DNA of 64,000 bases from Glycomyces sp. YM15 (GCF_016918015.1 NZ_JAERMK010000011.1:119186-183185); one strand, 5' to 3'; shown: positions 48,310 through 57,177, numbered from the stretch's first letter. Notes: generated by a model not told the origin, from the letters alone. Translations and numbers: made by a program.

Positions 48310-49053
48310 TTACGCGGCTGCCGCGTGGTTCGCGATCAGGTCGATCAGTTCCGGTGCCGTGCCGAGCGGTTCGCCCACGTGGACGGCACCCGCTTCGCGG
48401 GCCGATTCGATCGCCTTGTCGCACAACAGCCCCGGCGCGATGAAGTAGCAGACGGCGGCGATGCGGCGAGCCCCGTCGGCTTGCAGCGCTTCGACGGTCT
48501 CGCCCGCGGTCGGTCCTGGACCGGACGCGAATCCCGGTCCGGCGGGGACGCCGAGCAGGCGTCCGGCTTCGGCCGCGACCGCGGCGACATGGGCGCGGCC
48601 CTCGTCGACCCGGGTTCCGGCGGCGCACACCACGAGGCCGTCGATGCCTTCGGGAAGCCCGCGGACCAGGGCCTTCGCGAGCGACAGGTCCCCCACCGGG
48701 CGACCCACGCGCACCGTGAACCCGGGACGTTCCTCCTGCGCGCGCTTCGCGACCTCAGGAAGGTCGGTGCGCGAGTGGTAGGCGTCGGTCAGTAGCAGCG
48801 GCAGCGCCAACGCCTCCCCGAAGCCCTTGTCCGCCAGGGCGGTCAAGACCTCGACCGGGTGCGGTTCGTTGAACTCCAGGAAGCCCGCCTGCGCCCGGGC
48901 CGCCCGCGCGATGGCGCGGACGGCCTCCGGGGAGCGCGGGTCGGGGCTGCCGTGGGCGACCAGGACGACCGGTCGCGGCAGACCCGAAGGGGCTGCGCCG
49001 GAAGCCGACACGGCGAAAGCCGCGTCGGTGTCCAGCGCGTGCCCGTCAGACAT
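48310..49053 (-). CDS. Sirohydrochlorin chelatase (CbiX family)
   Basis: A 247-residue chelatase that inserts Fe2+ into sirohydrochlorin to make siroheme, or Co2+ in cobalamin synthesis. The N-terminal VLVAHGSPDPRSPEA carries the metal-binding His, and the second half-domain repeats the fold with AVCYFIAPGLL. The ATG at 49053 overlaps the cysH stop by eight bases. Its place at the end of a sulfite-reductase operon argues for siroheme supply to that enzyme, and possibly to NirB. Confidence 0.9.
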   Translation of the reverse strand: MSDGHALDTDAAFAVSASGAAPSGLPRPVVLVAHGSPDPRSPEAVRAIARAARAQAGFLEFNEPHPVEVLTALADKGFGEALALPLLLTDAYHSRTDLPEVAKRAQEERPGFTVRVGRPVGDLSLAKALVRGLPEGIDGLVVCAAGTRVDEGRAHVAAVAAEAGRLLGVPAGPGFASGPGPTAGETVEALQADGARRIAAVCYFIAPGLLCDKAIESAREAGAVHVGEPLGTAPELIDLIANHAAAA

Positions 49054-49756
49054 GCAGCCCGCATTCGGTCTTGTCGAACGCGGCCCAGCGGCCGGCGCGC
49101 GGGTCCTCGCCCGGCGCGGTGCGCCGGGTGCAGGGCCAGCAGCCGATCGAACGGAAACCGTCTTTGAGCAGCGGGTTGACCGGGATGTTGTAGCGCTCGA
49201 TGTACGCCTGCTGATCGGCCTCGGTCCACTTCGCGATCGGCGAGACCTTGACCTTGCGGCGGGACAGGTCGAAGTCGACGACGCGCGTGTTGGCGCGGCT
49301 CGGGCCCTCGTCCCGGCGCAGGCCCGTGGCCCAGCCGTCGTAGTCGGCCAGGGCCGCGTTGAGCGGCAGCACCTTGCGCAGCGAGCAGCACTCGTCGGGG
49401 GAGCGCGCGAACAGGCGCGGCCCGAACTCGGCGTCCTGGGCCAGCACCGACTGGTCGGGCTGGATCGAGCGGACGTTGACGTTCATCGTGGACGCCACGA
49501 AGTCGCGGACTTCGAGGGTCTCGGGGAAGTGCAGACCGGTGTCGAGGAAGACGACGTCGATGCCGGGGGCGACCTCGCTGGCGAGGTGGACCACGGCGGC
49601 GTCGGCCATCGAGGAGGTCACACAGAAGCGCTCGCCGAACTCGCCGACCGCCCACTCGAGGATCTGGTGGGCCGTGGCGTCTTCCAGGCGCTCCCCCGCG
49701 TCCGTCGCGAGGTCACGGAGTTCGAAGGGGTCTCTCTCTTTCCCTGTGCTGCTCAT
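49046..49756 (-). CDS. cysH: Phosphoadenylyl-/adenylyl-sulfate reductase CysH
   Basis: A 236-residue reductase that turns APS or PAPS into sulfite with thioredoxin. The PP-loop segment is SSMADAAVVHLAS. Two cysteines in DECCSLRKV and two in GCWPCTRRT make the CC...CxxC [4Fe-4S] site, which marks APS-reducing bacterial enzymes. The C-terminal ECGLHV carries the catalytic cysteine. The ATG at 49756 is the third-position choice that fits the family start. It lies between the Zn-ribbon protein and cbiX in an operon. Confidence 0.94.
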   Translation of the reverse strand: MSSTGKERDPFELRDLATDAGERLEDATAHQILEWAVGEFGERFCVTSSMADAAVVHLASEVAPGIDVVFLDTGLHFPETLEVRDFVASTMNVNVRSIQPDQSVLAQDAEFGPRLFARSPDECCSLRKVLPLNAALADYDGWATGLRRDEGPSRANTRVVDFDLSRRKVKVSPIAKWTEADQQAYIERYNIPVNPLLKDGFRSIGCWPCTRRTAPGEDPRAGRWAAFDKTECGLHV

Positions 49757-49781
49757 GCTGCTACTCCGATCGGGGGGTACT

Positions 49782-49985
49782 TCATCCGGGCGTCGGGCCC
49801 GTGGGCGGCGCCGCGTGAACCGATGCGGCGGCCATCCCGTGGTATTTGACGGCGAAGACGCGGGTGCAGTCCGCGCAATGCCATCCGCCCTTGATGTCGA
49901 CGTCGCTGTCGGCATCGGGCTCGTACGGCCTGAGGTCTTCCTCGCCGCAGTAGGGGCAGTAGTAGGGAACGACGCGGGCGGTCAC
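49782..49985 (-). CDS. Small zinc-ribbon protein in the sulfite-reductase operon
   Basis: A 67-residue protein with two CxxC pairs: YYCPYCGEED and WHCADCTRVFAVKYHG, a zinc-ribbon arrangement. The middle is acidic (PYEPDADSDVD). The start is a GTG at 49985 that overlaps the TGA of the sulfite reductase (GTGA), so it is translated with it. The next gene is cysH, 25 bases on. It could be a redox or metal-handling partner of the sulfur pathway. The family is a known small Actinobacteria-type Zn ribbon, but its role is not established. Confidence 0.8.
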   Translation of the reverse strand: MTARVVPYYCPYCGEEDLRPYEPDADSDVDIKGGWHCADCTRVFAVKYHGMAAASVHAAPPTGPTPG

Positions 49986-51646
49986 TGCAATTCCGCATCG
50001 TCGGTCCGGTGGACCCACTGGGCGAAGGTCTCGCCTTCCGACCTGGCGGCGAGGTAGCGCCGGGTGAGGCGTTCCACATAGTCGCCGAGGTCGGCCGAGG
50101 CGACCTTGAGGCCGCGGGACTTGCGGCCCAGGCTCGCCGCGGAGGCGTGGCCGCCGCCGAGGTGCACCTGGAAGCCCTCGACCTGCTCGCCGTCCTCGTT
50201 CGTGACCAGCTGTCCTTTGAGGCCGATGTCCGCGGTCTGGGTGCGGGCGCAGGCGTTCGGGCAGCCGTTGACGTGGATGGAGATCGGCACGTCGAGTTCG
50301 GGGACGCGCTTCTCGAGCTCCTCGACGAGGTCGCGGGCGCGGTCCTTGGTGTCGACGATGGCGAGCTTGCAGAACTGGATGCCGGTGCAGGCCATGGTGG
50401 CGCGGCGCCAGTTCGACGGCTCGGCCTCGAGCCCGATGGCGCGCAGGTCCGCGACGGCGTCGCGCACCTTGTCCTCGGGGACGTCGAGGAGCAGGAGCTT
50501 CTGCAGCGGGGTGGCGCGCACGCGGTCCGAGCCGTACTTCTCGGCGATGTCCGCGAGCTGGTCGAGGATGGTCCCGGAGACGCGGCCGACGACCGGCGCG
50601 ACGCCGATGTAGTAGTTGCCGTCGTTCTGCTTGTGGACGCCGATGTGGTCGAGGAGCTTCTCCGGCACGGGCGGCTGCTCGAGGTCGGGGAGCTTGCGGC
50701 CGAGGTACGCGTCGGACTCGAGGACCTCGCGGAACTTCTCCGGGCCCCAGTCCTTGACGAGGAACTTCAGGCGCGCGCGGGTGCGCAGGCGGCGGTAGCC
50801 CCAGTCGCGGAAGATGCGGACCACGTTCACCCACACGTCGACGATGTCGTCCTGGGAGACCCAGACGCCGAGGCGCGGGGCGAACATCGGGTTGGTCGAG
50901 AGGCCGCCGCCCACATAGAGGTCGAAGCCGGGGCCGAGTTCGGGGTGGTGGGCGCCGATGAGCGAGATGTCGTTCGTCTCGTACGGGCTGTCGGGCAGCC
51001 AGCCGATCGTCGACTTGAACTTGCGCGGCAGGTTGGAGAGGCTGCGGTCGCCGATGAAGCGGTCGTAGATCTCCTGGATCTGCGGGGTGGCGTCGATGAC
51101 CTCTTCGGTGGAGACGCCCGCGACCGGGGAGCCGAGGATGACGCGCGGGCAGTCGCCGCAGGCCTCCTGCGTGTCGAGGCCGACCGCCTCGAGGCGGCGC
51201 CAGATCTCCGGGACGTCCTCGACGCGGATCCAGTGGTACTGGACGTTCTCACGGTCGGTGACGTCGGCGGTGTCGCGCCCGAACTCCTTGGAGATCCCGG
51301 CGATGGTGCGCAGCTGCGCCAGGTTGAGCTGGCCGCCGTCCATGCGCACGCGCATCATGAAGTACTTGTCGTCCAGCTCTTCCTCTTCGAGGATGCCGGT
51401 CTTGCCGCCGGCGATGCCGGGCTTGCGCTGGGTGTACAGGCCCCACCAGCGGAAGCGCCCGCGCAGGTCCGCGGGGTCGATGGAGTCGAAGCCGCGGTGG
51501 GCGTAGACACCCTCGATGCGCTGCCGCACGTTGAGCGGGTTGTCGTCCTTCTTGGACTGCTCGTTCTTGTTGAGCGGCTCCCGGTGGCCCATGGCCCACT
51601 GGCCTTGGCCCTTCGGGCGGGACGGTTTGCGCGTTGGCGTTGGCAC
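49982..51646 (-). CDS. Ferredoxin-type sulfite reductase
   Basis: A 554-residue siroheme/[4Fe-4S] enzyme of the NirA/Sir group that reduces sulfite to sulfide. It has two ferredoxin-like repeats (RVRMDGGQLNLAQLRTIAGIS, SIHVNGCPNACARTQ). The cluster ligands are in CTGIQFC and NGCPNAC. A GTG at 51646 is favoured since AGGAGA sits just before it; an ATG four codons upstream is possible. It follows a short Cys-containing leader peptide. The assimilatory role fits the operon with cysH and cbiX. Confidence 0.94.
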   Translation of the reverse strand: MPTPTRKPSRPKGQGQWAMGHREPLNKNEQSKKDDNPLNVRQRIEGVYAHRGFDSIDPADLRGRFRWWGLYTQRKPGIAGGKTGILEEEELDDKYFMMRVRMDGGQLNLAQLRTIAGISKEFGRDTADVTDRENVQYHWIRVEDVPEIWRRLEAVGLDTQEACGDCPRVILGSPVAGVSTEEVIDATPQIQEIYDRFIGDRSLSNLPRKFKSTIGWLPDSPYETNDISLIGAHHPELGPGFDLYVGGGLSTNPMFAPRLGVWVSQDDIVDVWVNVVRIFRDWGYRRLRTRARLKFLVKDWGPEKFREVLESDAYLGRKLPDLEQPPVPEKLLDHIGVHKQNDGNYYIGVAPVVGRVSGTILDQLADIAEKYGSDRVRATPLQKLLLLDVPEDKVRDAVADLRAIGLEAEPSNWRRATMACTGIQFCKLAIVDTKDRARDLVEELEKRVPELDVPISIHVNGCPNACARTQTADIGLKGQLVTNEDGEQVEGFQVHLGGGHASAASLGRKSRGLKVASADLGDYVERLTRRYLAARSEGETFAQWVHRTDDAELQ

Positions 51647-51704
51647 AGTTCTCCTCATGCGGACACAGGTGTGGCGTGGTTCGTCGGCGGAAAGCCGGAA
51701 GGAT

Positions 51705-51794
51705 TTAGCGGCGCATCAGACAGGCGGCGCTGAACACACGGCAGAAGTCGACGTGGCGGCGTGCCACCAGTCGAAGCCCATGTGCGCGAGACAT
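51705..51794 (-). CDS. Cys-containing leader peptide upstream of the sulfite reductase
   Basis: A 29-codon reading frame from ATG 51794 to TAA 51705, 58 bases before the chosen sulfite-reductase start. Its body reads LVARRHVDFCRVFSAACLMRR when cut in two as LVARRHVDFC and RVFSAACLMRR, the signature of short actinobacterial leader peptides found before sulfur-assimilation genes, where ribosome stalling at Cys codons is thought to control the downstream operon. Cysteines occupy positions 18 and 25. The operon role is inference. Confidence 0.7.
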   Translation of the reverse strand: MSRAHGLRLVARRHVDFCRVFSAACLMRR

Positions 51795-51856
51795 GCCTGC
51801 AAGCATGCCACACATCTCAGCGGATGGCATCTGTCGTCCCGCTGCTTGGACGGGGC

Positions 51857-51880
51857 CTTGGCGAAGCTTGCGAGCCGTGA
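51857..51880 (+). repeat. Dispersed repeat copy upstream of the sulfur operon
   Basis: CTTGGCGAAGCTTGCGAGCC plus GTGA, identical over 24 bases to the reverse strand at 45572-45595, and continuing ATGAGCAGAGTCAC, which resembles the spacer of the tandem array unit. It lies in the divergent gap before pdtaS and the sulfur operon. Confidence 0.7.
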
Positions 51881-51947
51881 ATGAGCAGAGTCACACGCAC
51901 AAGCGGCGGGTACCGCAGTGCGCGGTGCCTCGGGCAGCCCTTTCCGC

Positions 51948-53426
51948 TTACTGCAGCGCGAAGTCGACGACCGCTTCGGTGCCGCCCGCGGCGCGCGGGC
52001 GCATGTCGATCGTGCCGCGGAGTTCGCCGGTGACGAGGGTGTGCACGATCTGGAGTCCCAGGCGGGTCGAGTCGGCGATGCGGAAGCCCTCGGGGAGGCC
52101 CTTGCCGTGGTCGGAGACGGTGACGCGGAGGTGGTCGCCGTCGCGTTCGACGCCGATGACGACCTCGCCGTCCTGGCCGGGCGGGTAGGCGTGCTCGACG
52201 GCGTTCTGGATGAGCTCGTTGACGACCATGACGAGCGGGGTCGCGTACTCGCTGGGCAGGACCCCGAAGGTGCCCTCGCGGCGGAGCGTCACCTTCGACT
52301 CGGCGACGGAGACCTCGACGGCCATGGAGGCGACGCGGTCGACGATCTGGTCGAAGCCGACCGACTCGTCGCCGGACTGCGAAAGGGTCTCGTGGACCAG
52401 CGCGATCGACGAGACGCGTCGCACGGACTCTTCGAGGGACTGGCGGGCCTGCGGGGAGCCGACGCGGCGGGCCTGGAGGCGCAGCAGCGCGGCCACGGTC
52501 TGGAGGTTGTTCTTGACGCGGTGGTGGATCTCGCGGATCGTGGCGTCCTTGGTGACCAGCTCGCGGTCGAGACGGCGGACCTCGGTGATGTCGCGGACGA
52601 GCACGAGGGCGCCGGCGGCCTTGCCGCCCGGGCGCAGCGGCAGCGCGCGCATGAGCACCGTGGCGCCCTTGGACTCGATCTCCTTGCGGCGCGGGGTGCC
52701 TCCAGCGAGCGCGTCGGCGATGCGGCGGGCCGCGTCGGCGCCGACGTCGGAGTCCGACGGCAGGCTGCGGGTGAGTTCGGCGAGGTCGCGGTCGCGCAGG
52801 TGCCCGGTGACGCCCATCCGGCGGTACGCGGAGAGCGCGTTCGGCGAGGCGTAGCGGACGAGGCCGTCGGAGCCGATGCGGACCAGGCCGTCGCCGATGC
52901 GCGGCGCGGTCGTCGGCTCGCCGGGCAGCAGGGGCGGCGGGAAGCCGCCGTCGGTGAGCATCTGCACCAGGTAGTCGGCGGTCTTGAGGTAGTTCAGCTC
53001 GAGGTGGGAGGGGCTGCGCGTGTCCGAGAGGTTGGTGTCGCGGGCGGCCACGGCGATGACCTCGCGGCGGTCGCGGCGGCGCACCGGGATGGCCTCGTGG
53101 CGGGCGGCGACGTCGCCGCGCCAGACCGGGTCGCCCTCGCGGAAGATCCGCCCTTCGGTGAAGGCGACGTGGAGGTGCTGGGCGTCCTCGCCTTCGAGGA
53201 TGCGGCCGACCTGGTCCTCCTCGTAGGCGGTCGGGCCGGTGGTGGGCCGGACCTGGGCGAGGCAGACGTACCGGCCGGGGTGGTCCTTGACGGCGCCCCA
53301 GAGCAGGAAGTCGGCGAAGGAGAGGTCGGCGAGGAGCTGCCATTCGGCCACGAGCCGCTGCAGGTGCGCCGCGGAGTTCGAGGTCAGGTCGGTGTGCGCG
53401 CTGATGACGTCGCGGAGTGTGGACAC
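51948..53426 (-). CDS. pdtaS: Two-component sensor histidine kinase PdtaS
   Basis: A 492-residue soluble kinase. The N-terminus has a GAF-like domain (EWQLLADLSFADFLLW segment typical of PdtaS), then a PAS domain (about 170-280), then a HisKA_2-type dimerisation segment with the phospho-His in EIHHRVKNNLQTVAALL, and an ATPase domain (NELIQNAVEHAYP, DHGKGLPEG, LGLQIV). In mycobacteria PdtaS senses metals or nitric oxide and signals to the RNA-binding ANTAR regulator PdtaR, not encoded here. The start is a GTG at 53426. Confidence 0.94.
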   Translation of the reverse strand: MSTLRDVISAHTDLTSNSAAHLQRLVAEWQLLADLSFADFLLWGAVKDHPGRYVCLAQVRPTTGPTAYEEDQVGRILEGEDAQHLHVAFTEGRIFREGDPVWRGDVAARHEAIPVRRRDRREVIAVAARDTNLSDTRSPSHLELNYLKTADYLVQMLTDGGFPPPLLPGEPTTAPRIGDGLVRIGSDGLVRYASPNALSAYRRMGVTGHLRDRDLAELTRSLPSDSDVGADAARRIADALAGGTPRRKEIESKGATVLMRALPLRPGGKAAGALVLVRDITEVRRLDRELVTKDATIREIHHRVKNNLQTVAALLRLQARRVGSPQARQSLEESVRRVSSIALVHETLSQSGDESVGFDQIVDRVASMAVEVSVAESKVTLRREGTFGVLPSEYATPLVMVVNELIQNAVEHAYPPGQDGEVVIGVERDGDHLRVTVSDHGKGLPEGFRIADSTRLGLQIVHTLVTGELRGTIDMRPRAAGGTEAVVDFALQ

Positions 53427-53542
53427 CCGACCAATACTAGCGGCGGCTCGGGCCGCGTACCTCGTCCACGAACGCGCGCAGACGCAGGTCACCGTGCCTG
53501 ATCGCGGATCCGCAAGCGTTCGCCGGGGTGGGACGGCGAAAA

Positions 53543-53564
53543 GCCCCGCCGCGAAGGACGGGGC
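53543..53564. terminator. Terminator hairpin after the DUF2469 gene
   Basis: GCCCCG and CGGGGC arms flank a ten-base loop, 16 bases beyond the DUF2469 stop and upstream of pdtaS. Confidence 0.5.
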
Positions 53565-53579
53565 GCAGGATCCGGACGG

Positions 53580-53882
53580 TCACGGCAACGTCATGTCGGG
53601 CTTGTCCAATTCTTCGACGTTCACGTCCTTGAAGGTCAAGACCCGTACGTGCTTGACGAAGCGGGCGGGACGGTACATGTCCCAGACCCACGCGTCGCTC
53701 ATCTCCACCTCGAAGTAGGTCTCGGCGTCGGCCCCCCGCACGTGGACTTCGACAGCGTTGGCCAGGTAGAACCGCCGCTCGGTCTCGACGACGTAGGTGA
53801 ACTGCCGCACGATGTCCCGGTACTCCCGGTACAGCTGCAGCTCCATGTCGGTCTCGTACTTCTCGAGGTCCTCGGCGCTCAA
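53580..53882 (-). CDS. DUF2469 family protein
   Basis: A 100-residue actinobacterial conserved protein (Rv2901c type). The start MSAEDLEKYETDMELQLYRE and the VYPDRR-like segment MYRPARFVKHVRVLTFKDVN match the family, whose function is unknown. It starts at a TTG (53882) with a GGAGGAGCG box. As in other actinobacteria it lies downstream of lepB and rnhB, here separated from rnhB by a dispersed repeat copy. Confidence 0.92.
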   Translation of the reverse strand: MSAEDLEKYETDMELQLYREYRDIVRQFTYVVETERRFYLANAVEVHVRGADAETYFEVEMSDAWVWDMYRPARFVKHVRVLTFKDVNVEELDKPDMTLP

Positions 53883-53950
53883 CGCTCCTCCTTCTCAACG
53901 ACGGTTCCCACGATAGTGCGCCGTTGCCCCGGCCCGCTCGCGGCTCTCTC

Positions 53951-53980
53951 GACGAACGCTTGCGGAGCCGTAAATCATTG
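53951..53980 (+). repeat. Diverged dispersed repeat copy
   Basis: GACGAACGCTTGCGGAGCCG followed by TAAATCATTG, the same core as the array unit with a few inserted bases. It lies between rnhB and DUF2469. Confidence 0.45.
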
Positions 53981-54026
53981 CGGCCCCGGTGTCCCGGTTT
54001 CCCCCGAGCGGGTCTGCCGAACCCGC

Positions 54027-54680
54027 TCAGACCCAGGCGGCCGGGAGGACGGACGCGGCGACGTTCGCGTAGGACTTGCGGTGTATCTCGCACGGCCCGA
54101 GGCGCCGCAGGGCCGCTTCGTGCATCGGCGTGCTGTATCCCTTGTGGACGGCGAAGCCGTACTCGGGGTGGTCGCGGTCGAGTTCGGTCATGATCCGGTC
54201 CCGCGTGACCTTGGCGACCACGCCGGCCGCCGCGACGCACGCCGCCGTGCGGTCGCCTTTGACCACGCCGAGACTGCCGGGCAGGCCCGGCACCGGGAAA
54301 CCGTCGGTGAGGACGTACCCGGGCCGCTCGGGCAGGCGCGCCACTGCGACGCGCATGCCCTCCAGGTTGCACACGGCGATCCCGCGCGCGTCGATCTCGT
54401 CGGGAGCGTAGGCGATCACGCTGATCGCGGCCTGCGAGCGCCGCAGCCGCTCGAAGACGCGTTCGCGCGCGGCCTCGGTGAGCAGCTTCGAATCGTTCAG
54501 CTCGTCGAACCTCGCGCTCGGCGGCAGCCGCACGGCCGCGACGACCAGCGGTCCCGCGCAGGCGCCGCGCCCGGCCTCGTCCACCCCCGCCACCGGCCCG
54601 AGGCCGCGGCGGTGGAGCGCGGCCTCCAGCGCGTACAGGTCGCCGTCGCGCCTGAGTCGGGAAGGGTCGGGACGGAGCAT
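54027..54680 (-). CDS. rnhB: Ribonuclease HII
   Basis: A 217-residue enzyme that cuts RNA in RNA-DNA hybrids and removes single ribonucleotides. The motif [19 protein letters not shown] supplies the DEG catalytic acids. Further acids are in [31 protein letters not shown] and the [12 protein letters not shown] segment. The ATG at 54680 lies four bases after the lepB stop. It is part of the lepB-rnhB operon. Confidence 0.95.
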   Translation of the reverse strand: MLRPDPSRLRRDGDLYALEAALHRRGLGPVAGVDEAGRGACAGPLVVAAVRLPPSARFDELNDSKLLTEAARERVFERLRRSQAAISVIAYAPDEIDARGIAVCNLEGMRVAVARLPERPGYVLTDGFPVPGLPGSLGVVKGDRTAACVAAAGVVAKVTRDRIMTELDRDHPEYGFAVHKGYSTPMHEAALRRLGPCEIHRKSYANVAASVLPAAWV

Positions 54681-54684
54681 CGGA

Positions 54685-55380
54685 TCAGGACGGCGCGGGG
54701 ATGTCGTCGTAGGTCTTGGGGATCTCGAACCAGGTGAAGTCGCTGACCGGCCAGAACAGCACGAAGGCCTTGCCGATGACCGCGTCGACCGGGATCGTCG
54801 AGGACTCGACGTCGCCGCCCGTGCGGACGTACCGCTCGCGCGAGTCGCCCGAGGCCGAGCGGTGGTCGCCCATGACCCACAGGCGGCCCTCGGGCACGAC
54901 CAAGTCGAACGGGTCCTGCGAAGAGGGGTCCTGCTCGCCCGTCATCGGATTGGTGTACAGATAGGACTCTTCTTCGAGCGGTTCGCCGTTGACCGTGATG
55001 TTGCCTTCGTCGTCGGCGACGATGTGGTCGCCGCCCACGGCGATCACCCGCTTGATGAACTCGTCCTCCTCAATGACCGAGCGCCACGACTCGGGCGCGG
55101 TGAAGACGATGATCTCACCGCGCTCGGGTTCGGAGAAGTCGTAGACGAGCTTGTTGACGAGCACCCGGTCGTTGATCAGGAGGGTGTTCTCCATCGAACC
55201 GGAAGGGATGTAGTAGGTCTGGACGACCCAGGTCCGCACCACGATCGCCACGAGAATGGCGACGCCGAGCAGGATCGGCAGTTCTTTCCAGAACGATCCC
55301 TTCTTCTTCGGCTGCTGTTCTTCGGAGGTCTCCTCGGTGCTCTCACCGTCAGCACCGGGTGCTTGCCCTTCATCGATCAC
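54685..55380 (-). CDS. lepB: Signal peptidase I (second of two)
   Basis: A 231-residue type I signal peptidase. A cytoplasmic acidic N-terminus is followed by one membrane helix ([19 protein letters not shown]). The catalytic Ser is in [10 protein letters not shown], the Lys in [11 protein letters not shown], and the [11 protein letters not shown] box follows. It removes signal peptides outside the membrane. The GTG at 55380 overlaps the stop of the first peptidase gene (GTGA), so both are coupled. Tandem signal peptidases occur in Streptomyces too, where they share substrates. Confidence 0.95.
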   Translation of the reverse strand: MIDEGQAPGADGESTEETSEEQQPKKKGSFWKELPILLGVAILVAIVVRTWVVQTYYIPSGSMENTLLINDRVLVNKLVYDFSEPERGEIIVFTAPESWRSVIEEDEFIKRVIAVGGDHIVADDEGNITVNGEPLEEESYLYTNPMTGEQDPSSQDPFDLVVPEGRLWVMGDHRSASGDSRERYVRTGGDVESSTIPVDAVIGKAFVLFWPVSDFTWFEIPKTYDDIPAPS

Positions 55381-56663
55381 GGTCCGAGTCTACGCGCTCG
55401 CGCTCTGGCCTCGGGTGCCAGCGCCCTCGGCGACGCTTGCGAGCCGTGCGGGTGCATTGTCGTGCCGGGCAAGGAAGGCGGCTGCTGCCAGGCGGTATTC
55501 CAGGCGGCCGGAACGCCGTCGCCGACCAGGCCGGAGGCGGACTGCTCGCCTTCGGCGTCGGTGGCGCCGGTGGTCCCGTCGAGCGCGTCGAAGGCATCGG
55601 GGATCTCGAGTTCGCGGGCGCGGTCGGTCGGCCAGACGAGGGCGATCGCGCGCCCGATGATGTTCTCCACGGGCACCGTGCCCGAGCACCGGGAGTCTGA
55701 GGAGTCGCCGCGGTGGTCGCCCATGACCCACACCTCGCCTTCGGGCACCGTGAGCTCCTCGAAGCGCCGCGCGCCGCACACGCCGGGCTCGATCTCGAGC
55801 GGCGAGTTCTCGTAGACGTACGCCTCCTCGTGGAGGGACACGCCGTTGACGACCACGTTGCCGTCGGCGTCGCAGCAGGAGACGGTGTCGCCGCCGACCG
55901 CGATCACGCGTTTGATGAAGTCCTTCTCGTCGGGCTTGGCGAGGCCGATGAGGTCGAGCACGCCCGTGGTGAAGGCCGAGAACACGCCGTCGTCGCCCGT
56001 GGCGGGCCGGTACTCGGGGTCCCAGGAGTCGGTGCCGCGGAAGACCACGACCTCGCCGCGCTGCGGCGTGCGCAGCGTGTTGGTGAGTTTGAGGACGAGG
56101 ACCTTGTCGCCCTCCTGGAGGGTCTGCTCCATCGATCCGGAGGGGATGTAGAAGGGCTGCACCGCGAACGTGCGCAGCAGCACGGCGGCCGAGAAGGCGA
56201 TCACGAGCAGCAGCGGCAGCTCGACCCACAGCGACAGGTACTGGCGCTTGTGCGGCTGCGAGAGTCGGCTCTCGGTTCCTTTGCCGCCCTTGTGCTCGCC
56301 GCTCGGATCCTCCCCCGTGACGTGGTCGTGGGCGCCGGTGGCGCGCTTGACCGCCGCCGCCGCCCGCTCGCGTTCGGCGGACACCCGGTCGTGGGCGGCG
56401 GTCAGGCTCTCGGGGCGGCGGAAGGTGCGGGTCGCGTCGGGGTCGTCGCGGAGGCGGTGGGTCGCGTCGGTGCCGCCGGGAACCGGGTCACCGGGGACTG
56501 TGCCGCTGAAACCGGTGCCGCCGGCGGCGGGGCCTCGGGGCGGCGGCGCGCTGGGGCGGCGCGCGGCGGCTGGGGGCGGGGCGTCCGGGCCGCCGGGGCC
56601 GGGGAGGCGGTCCCAGACGATGCGGCGGGGGCCCTTCTCCCCGCCGGGGGTGCCAGGACTCAT
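55377..56663 (-). CDS. lepB: Signal peptidase I (first of two) with long disordered N-terminus and repeat-derived C-terminal tail
   Basis: A 428-residue signal peptidase. Residues 1-150 are Pro/Gly/Arg-rich and disordered. The membrane helix is LPLLLVIAFSAAVLLRTFAV, then the catalytic Ser in IPSGSMEQTL, Lys in [11 protein letters not shown], and GDHRGDSSDSR. The family ends near the LEIPDAFDAL segment; the remaining 55 or so residues run through a dispersed repeat copy (codons for HGSQASPR) to the start of the next lepB. The stop overlaps that start. The ATG is 56663. A strong hairpin upstream separates it from rplS. Confidence 0.92.
   Translation of the reverse strand: MSPGTPGGEKGPRRIVWDRLPGPGGPDAPPPAAARRPSAPPPRGPAAGGTGFSGTVPGDPVPGGTDATHRLRDDPDATRTFRRPESLTAAHDRVSAERERAAAAVKRATGAHDHVTGEDPSGEHKGGKGTESRLSQPHKRQYLSLWVELPLLLVIAFSAAVLLRTFAVQPFYIPSGSMEQTLQEGDKVLVLKLTNTLRTPQRGEVVVFRGTDSWDPEYRPATGDDGVFSAFTTGVLDLIGLAKPDEKDFIKRVIAVGGDTVSCCDADGNVVVNGVSLHEEAYVYENSPLEIEPGVCGARRFEELTVPEGEVWVMGDHRGDSSDSRCSGTVPVENIIGRAIALVWPTDRARELEIPDAFDALDGTTGATDAEGEQSASGLVGDGVPAAWNTAWQQPPSLPGTTMHPHGSQASPRALAPEARARARRLGP
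55426..55448 (+). repeat. Dispersed repeat copy inside the lepB 3' end
   Basis: CTCGGCGACGCTTGCGAGCC plus GTG, the same core as the tandem array and other scattered copies. On the minus strand it is read as part of the first signal peptidase gene. Confidence 0.65.
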
Positions 56664-56695
56664 GTCACCGAGGGTATCCGAAAACCGGGGACGGC

Positions 56696-56727
56696 GAAGA
56701 ACCCCGGGCAGGTGCCCGGGGTTCTTC
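56696..56727. terminator. Terminator hairpin after rplS
   Basis: GAAGAACCCCGGGCA-GG-TGCCCGGGGTTCTTC forms a perfect 15-bp stem. It lies between rplS and the downstream lepB gene, ending the rpsP operon. Confidence 0.85.
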
Positions 56728-56744
56728 GAAAGCTCTTGCGCGGT

Positions 56745-57092
56745 TTAGAGTTCGCGCTTCTCCTTGATCTTGGCGGCCTTGCCCTTGCGGTCGCGCAGGT
56801 AGTACAGCTTCGCGCGGCGGACCTTGCCTCGCATGGCGATCTCGATGGAGTCGACCATGGGGCCGTGCACCGGGAAGGTGCGCTCGACGCCGATGCCGTA
56901 GCTCAGCTTGCGGACCGTGAAGGTCTCGCCGATGCCCGCGCCGTGGCGGCGGATGACGACGCCCTGGAACACCTGGACACGCGACCGGGAGCCTTCCTGG
57001 ACTCGGACGTTCACCTTGACGGTGTCGCCGGGACGGAAGTCCGGCACGTCGGCGCGCATGGAGGCGGCGTTCAGCTCATCCAGAATGTTCAT
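56745..57092 (-). CDS. rplS: 50S ribosomal protein L19
   Basis: A 115-residue ribosomal protein at the 30S-50S interface. [29 protein letters not shown] and the [18 protein letters not shown] segments match bL19. It is the last gene of the rpsP-khpA-rimM-trmD-rplS operon. The terminator lies 18 bases after the stop. Confidence 0.97.
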   Translation of the reverse strand: MNILDELNAASMRADVPDFRPGDTVKVNVRVQEGSRSRVQVFQGVVIRRHGAGIGETFTVRKLSYGIGVERTFPVHGPMVDSIEIAMRGKVRRAKLYYLRDRKGKAAKIKEKREL

Positions 57093-57177
57093 TGGTTTCG
57101 GTCCTCTGTTTGGTAATGCTCAGAAGTTCTTCCGAGAGAGGTACCGCTTGAACGAACGGCACGTCACGGGAACTCAT

